Assembly: GCA_023101885.1 (NCBI GenBank) | Contig: JALPQD010000836.1 | Location: 192,144-256,143 of the forward strand | DNA: 64,000 bases | DNA from: Typhlomys cinereus | Lineage: Eukaryota > Chordata > Mammalia > Rodentia > Platacanthomyidae | Reading direction: 5' to 3' | In this document: piece after piece, positions 1 to 16,100 of the stretch | How the letters are laid out: every line of letters starts with the position of its first letter | Numbering within the stretch: the stretch's first letter is position 1 | The notes under the pieces: model-generated | Told to the model about the DNA's origin: nothing | Seen by the model: only the letters and a program-made list of their open reading frames with translations | The model's database searches: none | Position numbers and translations under genes: made by a program

Positions 1-391
1 ACCTCTTTGTTTTATAAAGTACTCAGTTTTGGGTATTTTGCTAAGCACTCCAAAAGAAACATGGAAATCCAGTTCCCTAAGTATATGCTAATAATCAATG
101 TATTTATTCTGCCCTAAAAAATAACAGCATTTTTGTGCTTTTGAAATGCTAAGAATGAGGAACCTCTCTACTGAAATACTGCCTATGCTGCAACTATTAC
201 TCAGAACATAAACAGACATCACTTATGGGATCAGTAGGACACACACACAAGGAGGGACATTGGAGCAGGAGGGAAATTTGTAGGGAAGAGGAAGCAGGGG
301 AATGAGAGAGGGACAAAATCCAATGTACTTTTCAATTACTTAAACAAATTGAGGTAAAGAAGAGGAAGGAAAGAAGGGAAGGAGGGAGGCA

Positions 392-545
392 GGCTAGGCA
401 CAGTGGCACATGCCTGTAATCCTAGTAATCAGGAGGCTGAGAAAGTAGATTCAGGAGTTTAATACTAGCCTGGATTATATAGTAATTTTGAAGTCAGCCT
501 AAACTATGTATGGAGATGCTGTTTCAAAATACAAACAAATAAATG
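392..545 (+). mobile_element. B1-like (7SL-derived) SINE
   Basis: The head reads like the 7SL-derived B1/Alu consensus (AGGCACAGTGGCACATGCCT, then CAGGAGGCTGAG), and the copy ends in an A-rich tail. It is diverged. Confidence 0.75.
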
Positions 546-794
546 TCTTGGAGGCGGATAATGAATTTGGTAAAGTCCTTGCTGTACCTAGAATATGTAT
601 CAAAGTCATTTACTTTTTTTTTAAGCTAATTAAGTTTTTATTATAATAAACAAAATGAAAACATGGATTGTGAGAATATCCATAAGACTTAGATAGGCAC
701 AAACTATTCCATTCCTTGGTATTTACTTCAACATCAAAGTCATTTACTCTTATAGTACGAATGGAAATGTAAAATAATAAAAAAATACATTTTT

Positions 795-1000
795 TAAAAG
801 TGCTTACTGAACAAGCATGAGGACCTGAGTTTGAGCCCCAGCACCATGTAAAAAAGATAGCTGCAGTGGTACACATATGCACTCTCAGCACTGAGGCCAG
901 CCAGTCTAGGTGGGAGACCCTGTCTAGAAAGAAAAAGATGGGAAGTACCTGAGGAATGACATCATAGGTTGTCCTCTGGCCTCCAAGCTCATGCACCAAA
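795..1000 (+). mobile_element. tRNA-headed (B2-type) SINE fragment
   Basis: The copy contains GAGGACCTGAGTTTGAGCCC, a B-box-like segment, followed by CAGCACCATGTAAAA, as in other B2-type copies in the window. The 5' end is missing or decayed. Confidence 0.5.
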
Positions 1001-1155
1001 ATGCAATTAAATACTAAAAGTGAACGTCTTCACTACATCCCTTTGTTGAGTGAAAATGGCACTATGTCTAAGTTCTCCTGGTGCTGCATGACAGCTCCAC
1101 ATCGTGGTTGCTGTCTTATGGTCATTTGGAAACACTGACAGCTTAAGAAATCACT

Positions 1156-1428
1156 AGGGCTAGGGAGATATTTCAGTGGTTAAAGCCTTTGCCTCACAAA
1201 TAAAAGGACCCAGGTTTGGATGCCCCAGATCCCAAGTAAAAATGGACAGATATGATGGTAGCTGCAATCCTAGCCCTGGAAGGCAGAGCCTGGAAAACTC
1301 CAAAACAAAGCAACAAGGAGGTAGAACAATCCAGGATGGTTCTCAAAGTTACCTTTGGTCCTCCACAGGAATACACACTCAAGTGACCTCTGGTACACAC
1401 ACACATACACACACACAAGAAACGAAAT
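1156..1428 (+). mobile_element. (CA)n-tailed tRNA-derived SINE, sense copy
   Basis: A near full-length member of the window's main SINE family. It has a pol III A-box-like head (GATATTTCAGTGGTTAAAG), a decayed B box, the body ending CCTTTGGTCCTCCACAGGAA, and a tail that turns into (CA)n at about 1399-1425. Confidence 0.85.
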
Positions 1429-1478
1429 ACCTTTAATTTCTAGACTTATTTTATGGTACTTATGTTCACAGGACACTT

Positions 1479-1887
1479 TTTTTTTAATTAATTAATTAAA
1501 TTTTTTTTTTAATTTCCACTCATATAAACTTAACAGGTACATTGGTCCCCTCCATCCCTCCAACCTCCCACCGCCCTGTGCCCCCTCCCCTCCCCCCTCC
1601 TTCCTCATCCTCCAGTGCCTCCCCCTCCCATCCCCGGAGCATCCTTTAATGTGCATGCCAAACTCTCCTCTGGGTCCTCCTCTCCGATGAGGTGCAAGGA
1701 CCCAGTGGCATTTCCCAGAACCCTGTCCTGTGTTCCCCTTAAGCATAGGAACACTACTGTGGCTGTCAATCCCTTGCCTCCAAGGATCCTAGTGCCTTTA
1801 GCAAATGCTAGACTTTGTGGGGTCAATAGTGTGTTGGACATTGCGCAGGGCATGCAAAGTCCAATTATGATTGCTTCAGCCCTAACT
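1479..1887 (-). mobile_element. 5'-truncated LINE-1 (3'UTR only) with target-site duplication
   Basis: This is the reverse complement of the LINE-1 3' end seen sense-strand at 37.0-37.4 kb: a T-rich (minus-strand poly(A)) tract, the polypyrimidine complement of the G-rich 3'UTR tract, then matching 3'UTR. A perfect 16-bp duplication, TGTTCACAGGACACTT, flanks it at 1463-1478 and 1888-1903. The tail has an internal (AATT)n stretch between two T runs. Confidence 0.9.
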
Positions 1888-2045
1888 TGTTCACAGGACA
1901 CTTGTATCAATGTTTCCAACTTTGATATGATTCTACTACATATTAAAAAATATTGAATTTATGTACGTACAACATGTACTGACTTTAAATAAACTTTGCA
2001 TAAGACTTAAAGTCTTCTACCTTCTACAGCATCTGTGGAATTTTA

Positions 2046-8117
<6,072 letters not shown>

Positions 8118-8404
8118 GATTGCTAAAAATAAAGCAAAGGTTAATAATGTAGAGAAGAAAAATTAATCATAAACTTTTTGGAACTGTTTTATAGTATTTA
8201 ATATTCACTTAATATTCAGTCTCAGAGATATTAACTTACACAAGTCAAATAGCAAAGAAGTGGTTAATATATAGTGGCCTTTGTTTTTTTGACAGAGTAT
8301 CATGCAGGCAAATACTTTACCATCTGAGCTGTATCCCCAGCCTACATGTGAGCTTTGTAATACAATATAAAGATCAACTTTGCTATAACCATAAAGTCAT
8401 GATA

Positions 8405-8580
8405 AGGGTTTGGGATGTAGCTCAGCTAGTACAATACTTCCTAACATGTATGAGGCCCAGGGTTCCATACCAGCATACCTATAACCACAGCATCTGGGTA
8501 AATGAAAGCAGGAGGATCAGAAATTTAAGGGCATCCTTTGCTACACTGTAAGTCCAAGGTCAGAATGGATGAAGAAAAAA
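8405..8580 (+). mobile_element. ID/B1 composite (B4-like) SINE, diverged
   Basis: An ID-like head (GGATGTAGCTCAGCTAGTAC, then GAGGCCCAGGGTTCCATACC) runs into a B1-like segment (CACAGCATCTGGGTAAATG, AGGAGGATCAG). Confidence 0.6.
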
Positions 8581-8699
8581 TGAAAATATAGTAAAATTTT
8601 AACTGTGTGTAAAAACAACTACACTTATCTTCAAAGGCTATGTAAAATAAAGCCTGCTTTTTTGTCTGCATTTCCTACCAGTGCACTTTTTATTTTTTT

Positions 8700-8830
8700 A
8701 TTTTATTTTAGATTTTTAAGACAGGCTCTCGTTATTTAACTCTGGATAGTCTTGAAGCAATTTTCCTCCCTTGTTCCTGAGCTGGAATTATCCTCCATAT
8801 GCATCCTATTATTATGTGCATATTATAAAT
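8700..8830 (-). mobile_element. B1-like SINE, antisense, decayed
   Basis: AGACAGGCTCTCGTTATTTA and CCCTTGTTCCTGAGCTGGAA match the complement of the B1 body. Confidence 0.5.
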
Positions 8831-9023
8831 GATTCTGAGATTTTACAAGATAGCTCATAAGCCAAAAGCCTTTGACGTGCCTTGAAGGTTATTTTCTGTG
8901 CTGAGTAGTATGTTTACTTTATAGATCTTCAAGTTAGAAATCAATTTTAGTTCCTACTAAACTGAAGCTATTTGACAAAGAACTTGGTCATTTCCCTTTC
9001 TGAAGACCTGGTCTTCACTGGGT

Positions 9024-9165
9024 ACTAGGCATGGCAGCACATACCTTAATCTAAACACTTGGGAAGTAGAGGCAGGAAGACTGGAAATTGAAGATTGTCT
9101 TTGGTTATATAGAGGTCAAGACCAGTTTAGGATACATAAGATTGTCTCAAAAACAAAATTAATTA
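9024..9165 (+). mobile_element. B1-like SINE
   Basis: CTAGGCATGGCAGCACATAC, CACTTGGGAAGTAGAGGCAG and a terminal A-rich CTCAAAAACAAAA mark a diverged B1. Confidence 0.75.
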
Positions 9166-10678
9166 CAATTATTCTCTAAGAGACTTACCCACTACAGAAT
9201 AATCCAGCAAGTAGTAGTATGTTCATCTTACATAAAATGAATATAATAGGTTGAGGTGACCAATGATCAAGCAAAGACCAAGAACTGATGGAGAGAAACT
9301 AAAGATCTTTGAAATGGGTAGGAAACTAGAGAAAGATGTATGGTACATATCACTTTATTATTCTATTTAGTGCTTGGTATATAGCAAACTCAAGTTTTGC
9401 TTTTTTGAATTTCCTAGAATTTCTTCCTGATTTTCTTTAAAATTGGGGATTTTTTTTTCTTGGTAGGCAACTGTTTCAATTTTTATATTCTGTTAAAATA
9501 AACACCTGGCTCGTCTCAACAAGGAATTTTAGTGACTCACAATTCCAGGTGACAGTCTATCATAACAAGAGTTATCAGTGGGAGTAGAGGGAACTGGCCA
9601 CTCAATATCCAAAGTGGAGAGCAGAGATCAGTTGCACACTCGCTTTCCAGCTTGCCACATGCCAACTCTTTCTCTCCTTATCTACCTGCCCAGGGTATGG
9701 TCCCCCATACAATGGGCAGCTATTCACTTTGATTAAAGCTTAACAGAATCTCCCACAGGTCAGCCCAGAGGTCTGCCTTATCTATAGGTATGTCCAGGGA
9801 TCCACAAGCATCAAGTTGACAGTTAAGAGCGCAGTGAGGGTATCTATACGTATGCACACAAGTGGGCATCATACTGTGGCACTTGTATATTATGATGTAC
9901 AGTAAGTCTGAGGACAACCTTCTGAGATAGGTACCAGCCTTTCCATCTTCTTTGAGAGAAGACTACTGTAAGCTTCTAGGCATTCTCTGGTCTTTGACAC
10001 CCAGAGCTTTAGGGATCCTCTGGGATTACAGACCTTGCACTACTGCACCTGGGCTTTTACGTGGATTCTGGAGATCCAAGTCAGATTGACAGTCTTAGAA
10101 AACAAGCACTTTTTTTACCCACTGATTGATAGCTCCAGCCCTCTTCCTGAATATTCCTCATCCATAATCCATTGAATTTGATTTGAGGCTATGAAATCTG
10201 CAGACAGGAAGGTCAGATAGATCTTTATTACAAAGAAAAATCACTTCTAAAGCTAGACCGGACACTTTTCCACACAGGGATTAGGCTATTTCACTTTCTC
10301 CTACATCTATTCATTTTCTCCATCCAAGGTATTACCTGCAAACAGATAATTACCCTATTTCAAGTCACCATCACTTCTTGCCTGGAAACTCCAGTATCTT
10401 CTTACTAGGTTTCCTAGTTTCCAGTTTCTACACCAGCCCTCCCTCTCTCTGGCTTCAGAATGAAAGGCTCCCTTAGAGTTTTCTTCATGTCTTGATTTAA
10501 AGGACCTTTTTTTTCTCACTTTCCTTATTACCCTATATAAAAACTCTTCTGTTTATTCCCCAGTCACACACCCACATCAGTTTTCTTTATGCTTATTTCT
10601 GACTTTGGGTACATGATGAGTACCAGTTTGAATTATGCTTCTAATTTTCTTTTCTTACTTAATTTCTCTCTTTTTGTG

Positions 10679-10680
<2 letters not shown>

Positions 10681-10718
<38 letters not shown>

Positions 10719-10815
10719 GAACAGTCTGGCTGTTTAGCTCAGGTTGGCCTGGAAAAAAAAGTCCTCCTGTCTCAGCTTCCCTAATGCTGGGATTACAGAC
10801 ACAAACCACCCACCC
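10681..10815 (-). mobile_element. (GA)n microsatellite followed by an antisense B1-like SINE
   Basis: Perfect GA dinucleotides run from about 10681 to 10717. They join TTAGCTCAGGTTGGCCTGGA and TAATGCTGGGATTACAGACA, the complement of B1. Confidence 0.7.
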
Positions 10816-11489
10816 AGCACATCTCTTACATCTTGGTTATAGAAACCGTTTCCCTAGAATTAGAACTGATGCTTTGGCAACCTTTAAACACTCCCATTTA
10901 ATGATACACAATTCAATAGGGAAAAAAACGCTAGAAAAAAGAACTTGATGCTTATCAAAAACTACTCACACTGCGTTTCTATACTCTAAATTCATTTGTG
11001 AACAGAGCTGTGTTTGACTCACGATCGTAAGATACAAGCATCACATCCTAAGAACTTGAAAACAACTTAGCTTTGTGATTTGAGTCGGACCCTAGCCAAC
11101 TTTTTAAAGATGCTTTTGTTCGTTTCCCCATCAGCGGTCTACGTTCAGGTTACGGCGAGAGCAACTTTGGGGGACTTGCAAGGTCCTGGGCCCAAGTCAC
11201 CTGAGACACCGAGTCCTTTCCCAGGGGATAAAATGGGAATGCCTGCTTCTTCCCTGCCTTCGGGTCGGAGCTCCCGAAGGTCTCCGGATCTCCTTCCCGC
11301 CCCATCGGACCAGAACCAAGGTTAGTAACCCGCCCCGTGCCGGCTCCCGGTCCCGGAGGTGGCAGGTGGGAGGCGGGGCCCAGTCAAGGACAAGGGGAGA
11401 ACCAGCCGCCCGAGCCGAAGGAAGCCGTCCAGTGGAGACAGGACACCGTGACCAGCGCACCTCAGCGTTTTCACAAAACACATCCTCAC

Positions 11490-11590
11490 CTTTTTCCCGG
11501 AGCCGCCCAGGCCGCTCAGCTGGCGCGTCCGGACCGCACTGACCCCTCGGAGTCCCGGTCGCTTAGCCAATATGGCGGCTCCGGCTAACT
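11490..11590 (-). other. Ndufs1: Probable untranslated exon 1 of Ndufs1
   Basis: Read on the minus strand, the CpG island has a strong splice donor, AAAAAG followed by GTGAGG, with the last exon base at 11490. Upstream of it is GC-rich sequence holding GCCGCCATATTGG (11567-11579), a YY1-type initiator that is common at TATA-less mitochondrial-protein promoters. The first coding exon of Ndufs1 begins only at 8122 with an acceptor five bases before ATG, so an untranslated first exon is needed and this is the best candidate. The 5' end is set by the YY1 element and is approximate; cDNA ends would fix it. Confidence 0.6.
11569..11579 (+). promoter_or_regulatory. YY1 motif (AATATGGCGGC)
   Basis: It matches the YY1 consensus core ATGGCGGC. 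On the minus strand it reads GCCGCCATATT and probably positions the Ndufs1 start. Confidence 0.65.
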
Positions 11591-11720
11591 CCGCCGGCTG
11601 CAGCCGGCGGACGGAAAGCCAGAAGGGACCATAAACCCAGCTTCGACAACTTGCCCGCTAAGACTCCCTCCGCCTAACCGAAGCCGGGGAAGGGGCGGGG
11701 AAGACGGAACTGCATTTCCG

Positions 11721-11728
11721 CCGGAAGT
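11721..11728 (+). promoter_or_regulatory. ETS/GABPA motif (CCGGAAGT)
   Basis: A canonical CCGGAAGT lies in the middle of the bidirectional island. GABPA (NRF-2) is a known regulator of respiratory-chain genes. Binding here is inferred. Confidence 0.5.
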
Positions 11729-11948
11729 GCTCCTGGCCTTTAGGCCTCCCGGCAGAATTCCTTCGTTCACCTCCGGTTCTTTAAGGGACGATTCCCTTCG
11801 TTTCTGAATGGGCGGAGGTAAGACTTTAAGAGCTGCCCTTCTTATTGGGTTCTTTCCAAGCACCCGGAAAAGGGCCGAGGGCAGTTCGTGGGCCTTTTGA
11901 TTCGGAAATCCTAGATGTGACGTGAAGTACCGAGCACGTAACGTACTT

Positions 11949-11955
11949 TGACCTT
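11949..11955 (-). promoter_or_regulatory. Possible ERR half-site (AAGGTCA on the minus strand)
   Basis: TGACCTT on the plus strand is the complement of the extended nuclear-receptor half-site used by estrogen-related receptors at complex I genes. It is a single short motif, so the call is tentative. Confidence 0.35.
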
Positions 11956-11995
11956 TAACCTTCGCCCGTGCAGAGGAGGGACACGCCTCCGTCTC

Positions 11996-12003
11996 TATAT
12001 AAG
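11996..12003 (+). promoter_or_regulatory. Eef1b2: TATA box of Eef1b2 (TATATAAG)
   Basis: TATATAAG lies 29 bases before the C of the pyrimidine tract at 12025, the expected TATA-to-start spacing. Confidence 0.8.
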
Positions 12004-12024
12004 GGCTTTTCCGGCCGGTTGAAG

Positions 12025-12041
12025 CCCTTTTTTTTCCTCTC
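12025..12041 (+). promoter_or_regulatory. Eef1b2: 5'-terminal oligopyrimidine (TOP) start of Eef1b2 mRNA
   Basis: CCC followed by an unbroken run of T and C sits at the predicted start site. Translation-factor mRNAs such as this one begin with C plus pyrimidines and are controlled translationally by mTORC1 and LARP1. The 5'UTR would be about 87 nt, unspliced, to the ATG at 12112. Confidence 0.8.
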
Positions 12042-12111
12042 GCACCGCTGGGCGCCGGCTTCTTGCGCTCTCTCCTGCTGCCGTCCTCCAGCTCCCGGAA
12101 ACAGCTAAACC

Positions 12112-14510
12112 ATGGGTTTCGGAGACCTGAAAAGCCCTGCCGGCCTCCAGGTGCTCAACGATTACCTGGCAGACAAAAGCTACATTGAGGGGTGAGGCGG
12201 CGGGCCGGGGCGATGAGGGACTTCCGGCCCGGCAGCCGGGGCCACGTGGCGCAGGAGGGAAGAAGGCGGCTTAGGGTACCGCTGATGCACGGGGTCCGTT
12301 CTCGTTCCGTTCTTTGCCCAACTAACGAAAGTTAGCCTGGAGCCAGGGCTGCGTGGGACATGGCAGTGTCTGAGGGTCCCCAGGTGGCACGCATTCTTGG
12401 TGACTCAGACTGTCTTGGAATCTAAGGACCTTATTATTAAAGTCAACTGAAACAGCTTCCATAGCCCCGTAAATAGGCGAGTGCTCACTCCTTAGCTTCG
12501 CGGGTGTAGAGTGTATCCTTTACTTACCTATTAGAGGGTGTGTGCAATTCTGTGTGTGTCATCGACAGGTATGTGCCATCGCAAGCAGATGTGGCAGTGT
12601 TCGAAGCAGTCTCTGGGCCACCACCTGCAGACTTGTGTCATGCCCTCCGCTGGTACAATCACATCAAGTCTTACGAAAAGGAAAAGGCCAGGTAAAAGTA
12701 TGTGTGTATTTACCCGGTGAGTAAATAGGACTTTGTAAACGACCAGAGTTTTCACATTTCAAGAAGTTGGACCAAGGTAACTTTGGCTTTGGTTGGGATA
12801 CTGTGAGGGAGATTCCTTTGTGGACCTTAGAAGCCGTGAGACTGAAGTCTTCCGTTTTTTCACAGAACAGGTAGAATATGGACAACAGCAGTACAACTTT
12901 TCCCCACACTGCCCTGACAATGTGCTTCGACCCTGACCTGGGGGGGCCACCCATGGGGTGAGAGGGTGATTCACTCAGTCCCTGTCCATTCTTCTGAAAC
13001 TCCCAACATGGGTGGAAGTTTGGGGACGTGGACTCCAGTTGACTAAGAATGAGACTGAGCATACTCAAAATCTCAAACAGATGCTCATTCTGACAGTAAA
13101 TGGTAGTGAGTATTGAATGTGCCTCCCGTGGTCCTAATGCTTGTTGGGTGAAGAGCTGGGCATACATAAGATTATTTACCTGGGATTGTGCTAATGGGTA
13201 AATTTCTCTAGAACAAAAAGAATTTAGGATTAGTGGGGGGTGACCTCATTTTGTTCAGAAATGGATATGACACCAACCTAACAATGAAACTTTTTTTTTT
13301 CTTCAAGCCTGCCAGGAGTGAAGAAATCTTTGGGCAAATATGGCCCTGCCAATGTGGAAGATGCCACAGGAAGTGCTGCTACAGATGCCAAAGATGATGA
13401 TGACATTGATCTCTTTGGGTCTGATGATGAGGAGGTATGGTGGGGTTTTTTTATATAAGTAAATTGGTAGGTAGTATGTCTTTGTGCGTGAGCACAGATG
13501 ATGTAGCCTAATTGTCTGCCATTCAGAATTCTGTTAACATGATGAATAAAACCAAATCACCATCTTTCGGCTGAGCTCCTGATGGATTTGCTTTTTTCTG
13601 ATAGATCTGGTTATTGTTATGGTGGTCTGACCAGTAAATTTAAGCAGAGGAGTAACCGGCTTTGTTTCTTATCTTTCTGTGCAGGAAAGCGAAGAAGCAA
13701 AGAGGCTACGTGAAGAACGCCTTGCACAGTATGAATCCAAGAAAGCCAAAAGTAGGTCATTTTAGAATTACCGTCCATTAGTTTTCTAACGTGAGTGATC
13801 TTGAAAAGCCTGATCCCCAGAGGGATTTTGTCTTGTTTTTATCATGTTCATTGAATAGGTTAGTAATTTAAAGCTTTGCATGAAGATCCTTCTTTAGCAC
13901 CACAGCTACTGGTCTGCAGCTGCTCTTTTGATAGCAGTTGTGGCATTCCTCTGTGGGAAAGAAACTGTTACACAATTAAATGCCCTTTCCTAGCTGATAG
14001 GAAAGCAGGTATATGCGTGACAGACACAAGGTATATTAGCTGGTTTGTTTCAAAGCAAATTGATATTTGGCTTAGGGTGAAAATACATAGCTAAGTAGTT
14101 AGTGCTGTTTCTCATCCTTTTTCAGAACCTGCAGTTGTTGCAAAGTCTTCCATTTTACTAGACGTGAAACCTTGGGATGATGAAACGGATATGGTGAAAT
14201 TAGAGGAGTGTGTAAGAAGCATTCAAGCAGATGGCTTGGTCTGGGGTTCTTGTAAGTAATGCTTATGCTCTGAAATTGGCATGTGGGATTTGCATACATT
14301 TTCAGCATTTATTCATCAAGACTAAGATTCTTAATGCATTTCTTTTTTCTTTTAGCTAAATTGGTTCCAGTGGGATATGGAATTAAGAAACTTCAAATTC
14401 AGTGTGTGGTTGAAGATGATAAAGTTGGAACAGACATGCTAGAGGAACAGATAACTGCTTTTGAGGACTATGTGCAGTCCATGGATGTGGCTGCTTTCAA
14501 CAAGATCTAA
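12112..14510 (+). CDS. Eef1b2: Eukaryotic translation elongation factor 1 beta 2, complete (six coding exons, 225 aa)
   Basis: This is the nucleotide-exchange subunit of the cytosolic eEF1B complex; it swaps GDP for GTP on eEF1A so that aminoacyl-tRNA delivery continues. Exons are 12112-12191, 12569-12691, 13308-13434, 13685-13751, 14126-14251 and 14356-14510. All introns are GT-AG, and the sum is 678 nt including TAA, the same length as the human protein (225 aa). Residues 1 to about 67 form the N-terminal GST-C-like region that binds eEF1G. Residues 97-110 are the acidic linker [14 protein letters not shown] with S106, the CK2 site. From about residue 130 comes the exchange domain, ending AFNKI. 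Changes from human are conservative, for example S75, N83 and A87. The start codon follows a short TOP leader. Introns 3 and 4 host snoRNAs, so transcription also supplies ribosome-modification guides. No frameshift or stop was seen. Confidence 0.98.
13490..13578 (+). ncRNA. Snord51: C/D box snoRNA SNORD51 in Eef1b2 intron 3
   Basis: The terminal stem is GAGC (13490-13493) with GCTC (13575-13578). Box C is ATGATGT (13498-13504), box C' is a perfect ATGATGA (13539-13545), and box D is CTGA (13571-13574). The guide directly upstream of box D (13557-13570) is a perfect 14-nt complement of a 28S rRNA segment, CCGAAAGATGGTGA. The fifth base from box D pairs with an A, which would be 2'-O-methylated; from memory this is human 28S A1511. 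Human EEF1B2 hosts SNORD51 in the same way, so host, boxes and target all agree. Confidence 0.93.
13896..14029 (+). ncRNA. Snora41: H/ACA box snoRNA SNORA41 in Eef1b2 intron 4
   Basis: The first hairpin has a lower stem CCACAG (13900-13905) with CTGTGG (13951-13956), and an upper stem CAGCTGCT with AGCAGTTG, leaving an internal loop (the pseudouridylation pocket). The hinge contains box H, ACACAA (13970-13975). The second hairpin has a perfect stem CTTTCCTA with TAGGAAAG, and the RNA ends at an ACA box near 14024-14028. Human EEF1B2 hosts SNORA41. The exact 3' end is uncertain by two or three bases because two ACA triplets overlap. Confidence 0.88.
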
Positions 14511-14515
14511 AATCC

Positions 14516-14521
14516 AATAAA
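14516..14521 (+). terminator. Eef1b2: Polyadenylation signal AATAAA of Eef1b2
   Basis: AATAAA begins five bases after the stop codon, so the 3'UTR is only about 25-40 nt. Such a short 3'UTR is typical of this gene. Confidence 0.85.
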
Positions 14522-14825
14522 AGCTTGAGATATAATCCTTGGTTCTTGGTTCCATTTTAGGGAACTGTATGCCTTACCATTTTAAAGAAAAGGATTTGGC
14601 TATAATCATGAGGAACAATTTGCTGTAATGTTCTTACAAAACATTTATCAATCATAGTGTAATTCTGTACCTGTAGTGATATCCTCAAATTACTGAATAT
14701 GTTGATGACAGATGTGTACCAGAGGAAAGATATCTAAGGTATGATTCTAGCCATTCATAGATCTTGCAAATTTAAAATAATGCAAATGTCTTGGGATATA
14801 AAGGCCAAACCTCTTTTTTTTTTTT

Positions 14826-15062
14826 TTAATTTATTGTGTGTGTATCAGAGGGTACTGTGTGTCCCTGTGGAGGACCAGGAGTGACCTTGGCATCGTCCTG
14901 GATTGCTTCTACCTCCTTTTTGCTTCCCTCTGGCATTTCCCAGGTTCTACCCACCAGGGCAGGAAATGCAGGCCACTTTCATTTCCGCCCAGCATTTTTA
15001 CATGGGACCTGACATCCAAACTCAGGACCTTATGTTTGTAGAGTCAAGCTCTACAGCCCAAG
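14826..15062 (-). mobile_element. (CA)n-tailed SINE, antisense copy
   Basis: GTGTATCAGAGGGTACTGTG, GGAGGACCAGGAGTGACCTT and a final CTACAGCCCAAG-type head mark a complete antisense member. Confidence 0.85.
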
Positions 15063-15139
15063 ACCAAACCTCTTACTGAAGATGTGATCTGAAGTTGGCA
15101 GTGTTCAGGGACAAACATTACCAAAGAGGTTTTTAACTT

Positions 15140-15222
15140 TGGGGGCGAGGGAGAATGCCCTGGGATCCAAACTCCAGAACTGCTTAGGAGTCTGAACCCC
15201 TGAGCCATCTTGCCAGCCCACA
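15140..15222 (-). mobile_element. Antisense SINE head fragment
   Basis: Only the head half is kept: GGATCCAAACTCCAGAACTG and CCTGAGCCATCTTGCCAGCC. Confidence 0.6.
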
Positions 15223-15394
15223 AATTTCACTTTTTTGTGAAAGTTCTAAAGTCTGAACCTTATTCTATAGGTAGATACTAAGGTAACACTGAATATAGTA
15301 TTACTGTGTTAGGGACACCTGATTAGTTGAGGTATTAAATCTGGGGCCTTGTTCCACACTATTCTCAGCTGTTTTGCTGCATCTTAATAGTTAA

Positions 15395-15600
15395 TCTAGG
15401 AGGCTACTTCACAAGCAGAAGATCCTTAGTTCAGATCCTGGATCCCATGTAAAAAATGCCAGGTGAAAATGAGGACCTGTACTTCAGCCCTGGAAGGTGG
15501 AGTCTAAAAACAGCAAAGAAAAGAGAGGTAGCTGCATTGCAGGGTGATTGCCAAAGTCAACCTTGGGCCTACACATGGTAACTTGATTCCTTTTGATGTG
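15395..15600 (+). mobile_element. (CA)n-tailed SINE, sense, first of three in a row
   Basis: CACAAGCAGAAGATCCTTAG, TTCAGATCCTGGATCCCATG and the body ending near 15600. The 5' head is eroded. Confidence 0.75.
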
Positions 15601-15627
15601 CACAAATGGATATACAGACACTTAAAA

Positions 15628-15815
15628 AAGGCTGGAGATACTGGCTCTAGGGTTAAGCCTCTGCCTTGCAAGCAGAAGGCCCCGAGTTCAGATCCCAAGT
15701 GCCATGTAAAACTACCAGGCAGAAATCGGGTGGCCTGAACTGGCCCTGGTGGACAGCCTTTCAGGATGATTCCCAAAGTCACCTTTGGGTCACAAAGTGT
15801 CTTCTAATACACTAA
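15628..15815 (+). mobile_element. (CA)n-tailed SINE, sense, second of three in a row
   Basis: It starts AGGCTGGAGATACTGGCTCT, has GAGTTCAGATCCCAAGTGCC at the B box, and ends ACCTTTGGGTCACAAAGTG, with part of the body missing. Confidence 0.8.
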
Positions 15816-15856
15816 GAAAGACATAAACACGCTGAATAAAAAAAGGTGGTGGGGGG

Positions 15857-16100
15857 GAGCTGGAGAGATGGCTCAGGGGTTAAGACTGCCTCACAAGCAG
15901 AAGGTCCTGGGTTTAGATCACAGGTCCTACCTAAACATGCCAAACAGATGTGGTGGCCTGCACATCTGGCTATGATAGGCAGAGCCTGGGAAATGCCAGA
16001 GCAAAGCAAAAAGAAGATAGAAGCAATCCAGGATGATTCTTGAAGTCACGCTTGGTCCTCCACAGGGACACACGATGTCCTCACATGCACAGGGTAAACA
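15857..16100 (+). mobile_element. (CA)n-tailed SINE, sense, third of three in a row
   Basis: It starts GGAGCTGGAGAGATGGCTCA with a good A box and ends TTGGTCCTCCACAGGGACAC, then a short CA-type tail and an A-rich stretch. Confidence 0.85.

Larger units (their letters stand above)
8123..11489 (-). other. Ndufs1 intron 1 (5'UTR intron)
   Basis: This is the interval between the probable untranslated exon and the first coding exon. It contains composite ID/B1-like SINEs (8405-8580, 8700-8830, 9024-9165), an old retroposon fragment (about 9495-9700), an antisense SINE fragment (about 10070-10145), and a (GA)n run joined to an antisense B1-like piece (10681-10815). No exon was found. Confidence 0.65.
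11130..12290. promoter_or_regulatory. CpG island: head-to-head promoter of Ndufs1 (-) and Eef1b2 (+)
   Basis: A sharply GC- and CpG-rich block lies between the Ndufs1 untranslated exon (minus) and Eef1b2 exon 1 (plus). The inferred start sites are roughly 450 bp apart. It contains a YY1 site, ETS motifs, an estrogen-related-receptor half-site and, on the Eef1b2 side only, a TATA box plus a pyrimidine-tract start. The two directions therefore look mechanistically different: a dispersed TATA-less start for Ndufs1 and a focused TATA/TOP start for Eef1b2. Confidence 0.85.

Noticed and set aside
12664..13167. 167-codon minus-strand open frame in Eef1b2 intron 2
   Set aside because: It is antisense to an exon end and an intron, has no domain, and is not supported by splice signals.
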